A DNA stretch of 64,000 bases from Paraescarpia echinospica (lineage: Eukaryota; Annelida; Polychaeta; Sabellida; Siboglinidae). Position 1 is the first letter of the stretch, and every line of letters begins with the position of its first letter. Both the position numbers and the translations under genes were made by a program. This document shows, one piece after another, positions 1 through 10,600 of the stretch. Under the pieces are notes generated by a model, which did no database searches, was not told the DNA's origin, and worked only from the letters and a program-made list of their open reading frames with translations. Where the stretch lies: positions 14,965,964 to 15,029,963 of the forward strand of contig CM034534.1 in assembly GCA_020002185.1 (NCBI GenBank), written 5' to 3'.

Positions 1-90
1 GATTGTCTGTACACATTATACCGCAATCCTGAAATACGATTTCTACATTTGTAGATTGCCATACTGTCAGCGTGTCGTCGTTGTGTTGGG

Positions 91-415
91 CGCAGTGGCC
101 GAGTGGTTAGACAGTCGACAGACAGGACCGGGGTTCGAATCCCGGCACCGGCCGTTCGGTACTGTTTCGGCCGCCGTGTCGAAAGTTGGGCAATTTCGTT
201 CGCCCTACGTCGCCCCCTTCCAACTCGCACAGGCCAGCGTGGAAGGTTAGGCCAACAACACCAGCATGCAAACTACAATGAAGCCAAGGCCCCCAGTCCC
301 CAGCAGCATCAAAAGAGTATATGACGAAGGAGGCGGCATCGGGTCAACTACGTGCAGGATGTGCTAAGAATATCTGGGTCAAGAAGAACCGCCAAGAAGA
401 AGAAGAAGAATTTGT
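91..415 (+). mobile_element. tRNA-derived SINE, copy 1
   Basis: A pol III internal promoter is visible: an A box TGGCCGAGTGG at 96-106 and a B box GGTTCGAATCC at 132-142. The 25-nt spacing and the lack of an acceptor-stem partner argue against a functional tRNA. The body after the B box contains GAAAGTTGGGCAATTTCGTTC, a core also seen in three other tRNA-headed copies in this window (31.5-31.8, 40.9-41.2 and 63.3-63.7 kb). The unit ends in a short (AAG)n tail at about 397-413. It abuts the 3' end of the LINE that follows. The promoter boxes and tail are seen directly; SINE identity follows from that known layout. Confidence 0.75.
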
Positions 416-767
416 TTTATTTGACCCAGACATTTCAAATAATACATACAATACATCAATGTAAAAAAAAATTAAATAATACAAATATATAACCTTATGG
501 TAAACATGGTATAATGTATGGTAAATAACGAAAAGTAGGGTCAGGAGACTCCTCTAAGACTATGGTAGTCGCTATGGAGGAGCCACCTTTTGTAATAAAA
601 CTTTAACTGAATCAATACATCACCTAATCAAATTCATCCAGAATAAAAAGAAGAAGAGAGAAAACAAAATATGTATGCATGTGTGTGGTGTGAGCAAGCT
701 TACATGATTATTGAGTTTGTCTTTTAGGCACTGTTTTGTTGACAAGTTGACAGGTGGTTGTCGGTTC

Positions 768-3700
768 TTAATTTTGCATACATATATAGCAATTGTGCCT
801 GGTGCATGTTACTTGATAGTTTTGTAAAAAATAAAGTTTAACATACTTGGCAAATCCTTGTGAACTGTGTGTACTAAGCTTTCCTTTCACAATATCAGGA
901 ATGATATTTAGTAAAAGTGGCAAATTATGCCTAAGACATTTCTTAGCAAATTCATGTTTAATTTTATAAGTGTATATTTTATTCTTGACTCTTGTATCAT
1001 GATTATGTACCTCAAAGTTAAACATTATCCTCCAGTTTTGTAAATAAACTGGTAAGTCATTATGTAAATATTTATAGTAAAATTTTAATTGTTGTAATTT
1101 AAGAATGTCATCTACTTTTAACAAGTTGAGTTTTTTGTGAAGTGGTTCTGTGTGGGAAGTATAATTACTTAAGGTAATAATTCTCAGGGCTTTTTTTTAA
1201 GTTTTATTATTCTATTTGATTGAAAGCCCCACACCATGATGCAATAATTAATGTGTGGCACTATTAAAGAATTATATAATATTATTTTAATATGAAGAGG
1301 TAACACATGTTTCAATTTATTTAAAATGCCAATTTTTTTAGAACAAGCATTTGATATTTTTTCAGTGTGCTTTTTCCAGTTTAGATTTGTATCTATAATT
1401 AAACCCAAAAAATTAAATTCTTTGACTTGTTCAATATTTACATTGTCTATCTTCAGAGTAAGTGTCTGTATATTTTTCTTTGCCTTTTGAAATGTCGTGT
1501 ATTTCGATTTTGCTATGTTTAGCGATAATTTATTTATTTTGAGCCATTCATTTATTTTTGAAAGTTCTTCATTTATTAAAGATTCTAAATTTTCGTCATG
1601 TATGTTATCGCTGAAAGTGTTTAATGTACTTGATAGAGTTGTATCATCAGCATAAATTATGAAATTAAACATTTTACTGGCTTGTGCAAAATCATTGATA
1701 TATAATGATGAATAACAAAGGTCCTAAGATTGAACCTTGTGGTACACCTGTAGTTATTGATAACATATTTGATTTTATATTGTCAATTTCCGTATATTGT
1801 TTACGATTTGTTAGGTAACTGCTGAATAAGTTCAGATTTGTTCCATGTATACCATAATATTTCAATTTGTCAATTAAAATTAAATGGTCAATGGTATCAA
1901 AGGCTTTGGAAAGATCTAGATAAATATTAATGGGTATTTCACCCTTATCCAGTTTGGTTATTATTCTATCTATTAATTCTAGTGCTGCGTATTCAGTTGA
2001 ATGTTTAGGTCGGAATCCATACTGATGGTCAAAAAAAAGCTTAGAGTCTTAAATAAGATGATAATTGCTCAAAAATAATTTTTTTAAGTACTTTTGAAAT
2101 AGCTGGTAGAAGAGATATAGGTTTATAATTATTGAATACTGCTGGCTCACCTTTTTATAAATGGGAATTACCTTAGCAATTTTTAGTTTATCAGGGAATA
2201 TTCCTGTGGTTAATACTTGATTTGTTAATAAAGTTAAAGATTTGGTTAATGCAGGTTCAAGCATTTTTGCCAGTTTGGTAGAGAGACCATCACATCCACA
2301 GCTACTTTTGTTGGGTAGATTAATTATTGTTCTCTTTATGATATCTTCTTCAACATATTTAAATGTAAAATTACAGTTTACTATTTTATTTAGATAATAT
2401 GAATGATCATGAATGCCTTTGTATTTAATATCATTAGCCAGATTACTACCTATATTGGTAAATAATGTATTGAATTTATTTGTAATTTCTAATTTGTCTG
2501 CCACAATTGAATCGGATTCTTTAAAATATTTTGGAAATGATTTATTAATTTTACGTTTAGACAGGATTTCATTTATAGTTTTCCAAGTGTTTTTATATCA
2601 AATTTAAATTGATTAAAACATTTGTCAAAATATGATTGCTTTGCGAAAACTTCTTTTCAAAATACTATTGTATGTTTTTAGATTAATCAATAATACGCCA
2701 TATTCAGAAGATTCAGGGTTTGTGATTTTTAATTGTTTGTAAAGTTTGTCTCTGTATCGTATTGAGGTTAGCAACCCTTGAGTTATCCATGTAGATTTTT
2801 TATGTTTATATTTATTAAATTTAACTAATTTGCTAGTCATATATTTATTTTTAGCTTGATTTATTTCATTGATGATAATGTTATAATTATGGTTTGGATT
2901 AGCATTTGAACTTGTATCTAATTTTTTTTGTATTTCAGAAGAGATTATATCGTTTCTTATGTTTAACATAGCCTCTTTATTTTGTACATTAACTCGTATA
3001 AATTTTGTAGTATGTTCCTCTTTTTGAGCAGTGTTCATAAGCATAAAATATGGTTGATGATCAGAAATTTTTAAAATTAATATTCCTGCTGTACTTTTCA
3101 AAATATGCTTTGTTAAGTTACACAAAAATTATCAATAAGTGTACCTGTACATGTTGTGAACCTTGTAGGAAGAGTAATTTGGGGGAAGAGACTAAATGAA
3201 GTTAACATGTCAAAAAACGTGCTACAGTGTTGTTGCTCGTTTATTTTTAGCATATTTATATTGTAGTCCCCTGCAAGAATAAGGTTGTTGTTTTGATGAT
3301 GTTGCATAGATGATATGACCATTGTAAATTCATTTATAAATTCGTTATAATTTTCAGTTGAAGGCCTTGGAGGTCGGTATATATTTCCTATAGTGACTGT
3401 TTGCGATAAGTCTCCTCCATTTACTTGTATTATTTGTCCCTCCCATTGTTCATACACATTTAATTTCATCTTTACTTCATAATCAAAGTGTTTATCTATT
3501 TATATTAATAATCCCCTTTGGTGCTGCAACTTTTTCCTTGGGATATACAGTCATATCCAATTAATTGAATTAGTGATAAGTCATCATTATCAGATAACCA
3601 GCTCTCTTGGAGACATATTATGCTTAATTTAAAATTTAAGCAAGACAAGTCATTTACAAATGCCTCGAGCTCACTAAACTTTGCATTAATGGACTGTATA

Positions 3701-4257
3701 TTTGAGCTTAGGATACTGAAATGTTTATTTTTGTTTTGAATTAACAAATTAAATTTGTCAAAATCATAATATGACGATCGGCGTATTGTTGGTAATTCAT
3801 TATTTTCATAAACAGTATTACTGATGTTTAGAATATTATTTAAACAATTATTTGTAATACCACCTGTAAATTGGAGAAAAGTTTCGTCAGTTATCATTTC
3901 AGTGTATTTTAATGAGATCAGCATATTTTCAATGTGCAGTAATGTTTCAATGAGAGTGTGTGCCTTTAGTGTTTGAGTTACTAGATTTTGTTTAGTAATA
4001 TTTGTATTTTGTTCATGTAAAGCTAAAGCGGTGCATGATAAGTAGCTACTTAAAGTGTCAGAGATAGAAAAGAAACAGATTATGTTCAGAAAAAAATACA
4101 AGAAAAAACAGGCGATGTAATAGAAAAAAGTCAGGACCATTTGACAAGAAGGCCCGAGGAAAAAAAACTTAAGAATAAAACTGTTTCTAGTGGTAGGAGC
4201 TAATGCATTGTAATGCATTCTAACCAACACATTTCCAACAAATGTAAATGCAAACAA
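768..4257 (-). pseudogene. LINE ORF2 (APE endonuclease + reverse transcriptase), broken
   Basis: The pieces follow in order on the minus strand. The endonuclease start is at 3505-4257 (SNIQSINAKFSELEAF, then CLQESWLS). The endonuclease middle is at 3113-3469 (NIYRPP and LAGDYNINML). The segment at 2625-3125 contains SDHQPYF. The first reverse transcriptase blocks are at 2049-2504 (SSCGCDGLS and IFPDKLKIAKVIPIYKK). An open stretch at about 1680-2040 carries YLDLSKAFDTIDH and TGVPQGSILGPLLF. The catalytic YADDT is at about 1640, and a C-terminal tail lies at 768-1124. Frame changes between pieces show it is inactive. The protein would nick target DNA and copy its own RNA. The motifs are seen directly; CR1/Jockey affinity is inferred. 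Confidence 0.85.
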
Positions 4258-4790
4258 TGCAAAAAGGTAATTATATTATAACAAATAAAGGTTATTATAT
4301 TATAACAAATAAAAAGTCATGTGTGGAAAATAAATAAACAGAAAACGAATCACAAATCACGACACAAGTGCACAAATCACGACACAAGTGAGTGACAAAA
4401 TGCACTAAGAGATTTAAAAAAATGATATAACAGATTTAAAAGAATAGCAAAACAAGATATTGAAAGTAAACGCACGATAATACAAAATCGGGTACCCTTT
4501 ACCCAACTTTTTTTACATACATATTGTTCCTAGTAGACATTACAAATGCTAATGCAATCTAATTCATTTTAACCAACACATTTCCAATATATATAAATGC
4601 ATAGGTTATTATATTATAATAAATAAAAAGTCGTGTGAAAAATAAAGAAGCATTAAACAGAAAACATATCATAAGTCACGACACAAGTGAGTAGCAAACC
4701 GCACTAAAATAATAATAAAAAAAAAAAAAGTTGATGTAGGAAACACTGCAAATAGCAAAACAAGATATTGACGAAAAAAAACACGAAAAA
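4195..4790. repeat. Tandem duplication in the LINE inter-ORF spacer
   Basis: Two diverged copies of one block lie head to tail: 4195-4478 and about 4543-4790. Both contain AACCAACACATTTCCAA, then TTATTATATTATAA, an AATAAAAAGTC stretch and CACGACACAAGTGAGT. The block is non-coding and separates ORF1 from ORF2. It may be an internal promoter or spacer repeat of the LINE. Confidence 0.6.
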
Positions 4791-4820
4791 AAACCGTTAT
4801 TTGGTGCTATGCCTTGCATG

Positions 4821-5564
4821 TCATTGGTACTTGTCCAGCTCATTCGAGGTGTATATCCTGTGAATCACGTTGTTGACATCCTTGATTACAATGTTCCCAT
4901 TGTACGTCCAGCAGTCTCTGATTTCGTTTGCCTTTTTCAACACTCTTGTTGCGTAAGCCAACTTTGAGCGCATTGTTGTCAAATCTTCATTTATGAAGAT
5001 CTTCAAACTTCGCTCGGCTACTCGTTCGTTCTTTTGTTTAAGTGAAGCTCTTGACTGAAACACTCTGTCGCGTGTTTTCTCCGATTTGAAGCGGACGATT
5101 ACGGGTCGCGGCCTGGTGGAGGTGTCCGTTTTGCGACCAATTCTGTGTACCCGTTCAAAGTCGCTGGGCAATACAGCAGGACTGATTTTTATGTGCTCGT
5201 TACAAATTTCGATGAGCTTTGACTCAAGGTCCTCCCCATGACCTGTCTCCTCAATGCCACTGAAACGTAGATTTGCCCTACGGCCATATTGTTCATTGTC
5301 ATCAATTTGGTTCTGGAGATGAGTAACCTTATCTTCAAGCAGTGCAATTTTATTGTTTTTTTCATCCAGTTGCTGTTGAAAGTTTTTGAACGTTTGTCTC
5401 AATTCATGAATCTCTTTGGCGAGTTCATCCGGAAAGAGAACCTGTTTAATTTTATTCAGCACCGCTGAATCGTTGAGGGATGCAATTATTCTTAGAACTA
5501 ACTGATCTTCTTGGTTGTCCTCGACACTGCTTGCTCTACGCGACCTCGGCATATTGTAAACCAA
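4821..5564 (-). CDS. LINE ORF1 protein (coiled coil + RRM-like domain)
   Basis: The 247-residue open frame begins with a polar N-terminus. A coiled-coil stretch follows at about residues 45-95, rich in Leu, Gln, Glu and Lys in heptad spacing (for example LDEKNNKIALLEDKVTHL). Next comes the motif EQYGRRANLRFSGIEE at about 91-106, which marks the start of the RRM-like domain of L1/CR1-type ORF1 proteins, and then RVHRIGR and RPVIVRFKS. Proteins of this kind bind the element's RNA and trimerise through the coiled coil. It lies upstream of ORF2, as expected. There is no internal stop, so this ORF may still be translatable even though ORF2 is dead. The family name follows from motif order, not from a search. 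Confidence 0.8.
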   Translation of the reverse strand: MVYNMPRSRRASSVEDNQEDQLVLRIIASLNDSAVLNKIKQVLFPDELAKEIHELRQTFKNFQQQLDEKNNKIALLEDKVTHLQNQIDDNEQYGRRANLRFSGIEETGHGEDLESKLIEICNEHIKISPAVLPSDFERVHRIGRKTDTSTRPRPVIVRFKSEKTRDRVFQSRASLKQKNERVAERSLKIFINEDLTTMRSKLAYATRVLKKANEIRDCWTYNGNIVIKDVNNVIHRIYTSNELDKYQ

Positions 5565-5739
5565 CTTGCAAACGCAGTCATGCGGAACACAATAACAAGT
5601 GGGTGTCTACAGTTCCACTGTCCTGCGTTGTTTGCCAGTGCCAGACGTTGTTACGTAATGCACCCTGCTACACAGGCACACACTGACACTGAAGCGTAAT
5701 GTGCGTCGATTTCAGGCTTAAGTTATGGAAGTAATAGCA

Positions 5740-7250
5740 GCTAAGCAACCTCCATCTAGCACTTTCACAAAGTCCGAAAAGTTCAGCGTGCTCTATCTCC
5801 TTCGGTCAATCACCCACCTTGAAAACCTGCACACTCCAACGCCTCCCCACCACAAAAACTATTCAAAGCTTGGGACACACCAGAATACACGTCTATCCGC
5901 GGGCAGCCATCTTGACTTCAAGAGAAGGCAAGTAGACTAAAGATGGCAACATATAATATAAGAACACTACTAAGAGATGAAAACATACAAGTACCGGAGG
6001 AAAACCTTAGGAAAACCAGGTTGGTATGGGATTTGATCGGGATTGGAGAAGTCAGGAGAGGAGAGGAATGCTTCACTACTTTACAAAGCGGCCACCTTCT
6101 ATACCATTCTACGGGGAACAACGGCCAAGTAGGGTAGGCTTTCTTGTAAACAAGAAATGGAAAGACAATATAGTGAGGGTTAACAGAATCAGCCCCAAAG
6201 TGGCATAACTTCTTCTATGCATAACAAAACGCTACAAACTGAAGATAGTACAAGTATGTGCAACAAAAACATCATACTCGGAAGAAGACACAAACAATTT
6301 CTACAACAACGTGGATGAGACCTTAGAAAAGCCAACCCACTACACGATAGGGATGGGAGACTTTAATGCGCAAGTAGGGAAACGAACAAACATTTTGGAA
6401 ACGGCATCAGGCAAAGTTGGCCTAGGTGTGAGAAACGAAAGTGGCGACACTTTGGTAGAATGGGCAACATCAAGAAAGTACAAAGTCATGAATACCATGT
6501 TCCAGAAGAATGCGTAGAGAAGATATGGACGTGGAAAAGCCCAAACGGAGAAACGAAGAACGAAATTGACTACATCCTGACAAACAGGCCAGACATGGTA
6601 ACTGACGTATCTGTCATCAACCAAGTCAACATCGGAAGTGACCACAGAATGGTAGTGAGCAACATCAAACTGGACGCCAAGACTGAAAGGAAGAAGTTGA
6701 TAAACAAGAGACTACCAAGTGTATATACCACACAAATAGGAACAGAAAATATTGAATTCCAATTCGAACTGAGAAATCGATTCGAGACACTACAAGAACT
6801 AGACAACATCGACACCATCAGCGAACACATCACTGAGATGATCCAACTAAGTGCGAAAAGTGTAGCCAAAGCAATCAACATGCATGTAATGACGAGAATA
6901 TCGTCACCGACATGAACACTAATGAAGAAACGACGAAAAAGTATGGATAACGGCGACCGTAAAAACAAACAGAGTACGCAGAAATATGCAAGACCATCAA
7001 AAAGAAAGCAAAGGAGGACATCAGAAAGTACAAACAATAGATCATACGAGAAACGATTATTGCATCAAAGAGCCTGGAGAAAGTCAGAAGGACACAGGCA
7101 TTAGGCCGAGACAGACTGATTACACTTCTAGACAAGCAGGTTAGAGAAATACAAGACCAAGATATGATCATGGAACGTCAATGTGGATTGGAAACCGCTA
7201 ATAAAACCGGGGTGTACACATGTTAGAACATTCACAAAACAGATTGAATT
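5740..7250 (+). mobile_element. RTE-type LINE, 5' endonuclease fragment
   Basis: Broken plus-strand frames encode an apurinic-endonuclease-like domain of the RTE kind (often annotated in animals as craniofacial development protein 2-like). MATYNIRTLL at 5943 starts the domain. GFLVNKKW (about 6140), MGDFNAQVGKRTN (about 6350), WKSPNGETKNEIDYIL (about 6535) and NIGSDHRMV (about 6630) follow in order. The last two match the expected substrate and catalytic SDH region. Frames shift several times and the reverse transcriptase is missing; the recognisable part ends near 7200, so the copy is 3'-truncated. It is a dead relic. Confidence 0.8.
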
Positions 7251-7649
7251 GGGATTGAATTGGGATTGAACTCTGCAAAGTAAGATGAATTGAATGAATT
7301 TATTGAAACGGACAATATATTTATGATGTTATTCTATATAAACAAAAAAATATGTTAAATTGTAACATTTTTGGATGCATACCATACTATACGGATGCAG
7401 GTTGCCTGATTTGAGTTAACATAACCCGTTAGTACACTCAGATTGCAATACTTGGCTCAAGGCCTGCTTAGCCCTGTCTCTTCCGAGAACAAAGCAGGCA
7501 TTTTATTATGGACTTCCTAGCTTATGCTTAATTAATTAAAGGGCTACTGTTTGCTAATGTTGCAGACTTTAATTAGAATAAAAAATGAATTGAATTGAAA
7601 TTGATTTTGTTGTGAGTACATTGCATTGAAATTGATCCTTGGTAAATAC
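7251..7649. other. AT-rich spacer, no gene
   Basis: No coding frame, splice signal or RNA gene is recognised. The first part (about 7230-7310) is built on GATTGAATTG units and matches, in inverse orientation, a block at about 36340-36420. Confidence 0.5.
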
Positions 7650-10600
7650 AATCAACAGCAGAATTTCAAAGTTATAATTGTTTAGTTTTACGCACTCTTG
7701 CTCACAATCAACAGAGGGAATTTCAAAGTTGTAATTTTTTACTTTTAAGCGCTCTTGCTCACAATCAACAGCGGGAATTTCAAAGTTGTAATTTTTTAGT
7801 TTTAAGCACTCTTGCTCACAATCAACAGTGGGAATTTCAAAGTTGTAATTTTTTAGTTTTACGCACTCTTATTCGCAAGCAACTGCGGAATTTCAAAGTT
7901 GTAATTGTTTAGTTTTACGCACTCTTGCTCACAATCAACAGTGGGAATTTCAAAGTTGTAATTTTTTACTTTTAAGCACTCTTGCTCACAATCAACAGCG
8001 GGAATTTCAAAGTTGTAATTTTTTAGTTTTAAGCACTCTTGCTCACAATCAACAGTGGGAATTTCAAAGTTGTAATTTTTTTAGTTTTACGCACTCTTAT
8101 TCGCAAGCAACTGCGGAATTTCAAAGTTGTAATTTTTTAGTTTTACGCACTCTTGCTCACAATCAACAGTGGGAATTTCAAAGTTGTAATTTTTTAGTTT
8201 TAAGCACTCTTGCTCACAATCAACAGTGGGAATTTCAAAGTTGTAATTTTTTAGTTTTACGCACTCTTGCTCACAATCAACAGTGGGAATTTCAAAGTTG
8301 TAATTTTTTTGTTTTACGCACTCTTGCTCACAATCAACAGTGGGAATTTCAAAGTTGTAATTTTTTAGTTTTACGCACTCTTGCTCACAATCAACAATGG
8401 GAATTTCAAAGTTGTAATTTTTTAGTTTTAAGCACTCTTGCTCACAATCAACAGTGGGAATTTCAAAGTTGTAATTTTTTAGTTTTAAGCACTCTTGCTC
8501 ACAATCAACAGTGGGAATTTCAAAGTTGTAATTTTTTAGTTTTACGCACTCTTGCTCACAATCAACTGCGGAATTTCAAAGTTGTAATTTTTTAGTTTTA
8601 CGCACTCTTGCTCACAATCAACAGTGGGAATTTCAAAGTTGTAATTTTTTAGTTTTAAGCACTCTTGCTCACAATCAACAGTGGGAATTTCAAAGTTGTA
8701 ATTTTTTAGTTTTACGCACTCTTGCTCACAATCAACAGTGGGAATTTCAAAGTTGTAATTTTTTAGTTTTAAGCACTCTTGCTCACAATCAACAATGGGA
8801 ATTTCAAAGTTGTAATTTTTTAGTTTTACGCACTCTTGCTCACAATCAACAGTGGGAATTTCAAAGTTGTAATTTTTTAGTTTTACGCACTCTTGCTCAC
8901 AATCAACAATGGGAATTTCAAAGTTGTAATTTTTTAGTTTTAAGCACTCTTGCTCACAATCAACAGTGGGAATTTCAAAGTTGTAATTTTTTAGTTTTAA
9001 GCACTCTTGCTCACAATCAACAGTGGGAAATTCAAAGTTGTAATTTTTTAGTTTTAAGCACTCTTGCTCACAATCAACAGTGGGAATGTCAAAGTTGTAA
9101 TTTTTTAGTTTTAAGCACTCTTGCTCACAATCAACAGCGGAATTTCAAAGTTGTAATTTTTTAGATTTAAGCACTCTTACTCACAACCAACAGTGGGAAT
9201 TTAAAAGTTGTAATTTTTTTTAGTTTTACGCACTCTTATTCGCAAGCAACTGCGGAATTTCAAAGTTGTAATTTTTTAGTTTTACGCACTCTTGCTCACA
9301 ATCAACAGTGGGAATTTCAAAGTTGTAATTTTTTAGTTTTAAGCACTCTTGCTCACAATCAACAGCGGAATTTCAAAGTTGTAATTTTTTAGATTTAAGC
9401 ACTCTTACTCACAACCAACAGTGGGAATTTAAAAGTTGTAATTTTTTTTAGTTTTACGCACTCTTATTCGCAAGCAACTGCGGAATTTCAAAGTTGTAAT
9501 TTTTTAGTTTTACGCACTCTTGCTCACAATCAACAGTGGGAATTTCAAAGTTGTAATTTTTTAGTTTTACGCACTCTTGCTCACAATCAACAGTGGGAAT
9601 TTCAAAGTTGTAATTTTTTAGTTTTACGCACTCTTGCTCACAATCAACAGTGGGAATTTCAAATTTGTAATTTTTTAGTTTTACGCACTCTTGCTCACAA
9701 TCAACAGTGGGAATTTCAAAGTTGTAATTTTTTAGTTTTACGCACTCTTGCTCACAATCAACAGTGGGAATTTCAAAGTTGTAAATTTTTAGTTTTAAGC
9801 ACTCTTGCTCACAATCAACAGCGGAATTTCAAAGTTGTAATTTTTTAGTTTTACACAGTCTTGCTCACAATCAACAGCTGGAATTTCAAAGTTGTAATTT
9901 TTTTAGTTTTAAGCACTCTTGTTCACAATCAACAGTGGGAATTTCAAAGTTGTAATTTTTTTAGTTTTAAGCACTCTTGCTCACAATCAACAATGGGAAT
10001 TTCAAAGTTGTAATTTTTTAGTTTTACGCACTCTTACTCGCAAGCAACAGCGGGAATTTCAAAGTTGTAATTTTTTAGTTTTACGCACTCTTACTCGCAA
10101 GCAACAGCAGAATTTCAAAGTTGTAATTTTTTAGTTTTACGCACTCTTGCTCACAATCAACAGCGGGAATTTTAAAGTTGTAATTTTTTAGTTTTAAGCA
10201 CTCTTGCTCACAATCAACAGTGGGAATTTCAAAGTTGTAATTTTTTAGTTTTAAGCACTCTTGCTCACAATCAACAGTGGGAATTTTAAAGTTGTAATTT
10301 TTTAGTTTTAAGCACTCTTGCTCACAATCAACAGCGGGAATTTTAAAGTTGTAATTTTTTTGTTTTAAGCACTCTTGCTCACAATCAACAGTGGGAATTT
10401 TAAAGTTGTAATTTTTTAGTTTTAAGCACTCTTGCTCACAATCAACAGCGGGAATTTTAAAGTTGTAATTTTTTAGTTTTAAGCACTCTTGCTCACAATC
10501 AACAGTGGGAATTTCAAAGTTGTAATTTTTTTGTTTTAAGCACTCTTGCTCACAATCAACAATGGGAATTTCAAAGTTGTAATTTTTTAGTTTTACGCAC

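Larger units (their letters stand above)
416..5720 (-). mobile_element. CR1/Jockey-like non-LTR retrotransposon (LINE)
   Basis: This is a near full-length LINE on the minus strand with the classic two-ORF layout: an ORF1 nucleic-acid-binding protein, then ORF2 with endonuclease and reverse transcriptase. ORF1 is open and ORF2 is broken into several frames, so the copy is not autonomous. The 3' end lies near 416, next to the SINE; the 5' end is placed only roughly, upstream of the ORF1 start at 5564. The spacer between the two ORFs (about 4258-4820) contains a tandem duplication. The clade call is an inference from the endonuclease and reverse transcriptase motifs and could be refined by phylogeny. 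Confidence 0.85.

Noticed and set aside
96..142. A tRNA gene
   Set aside because: Promoter boxes are present but no complete cloverleaf or acceptor stem; the downstream body marks a SINE.
3505..4257. Membrane protein (hydrophobic stretch near the frame start)
   Set aside because: The downstream part is LINE endonuclease; the hydrophobic run comes from AT-rich upstream sequence.
9919..10134. 71-residue repeat peptide in the 57-bp array
   Set aside because: It exists only because 57 is a multiple of three; neighbouring units shift frame and no conservation is seen.
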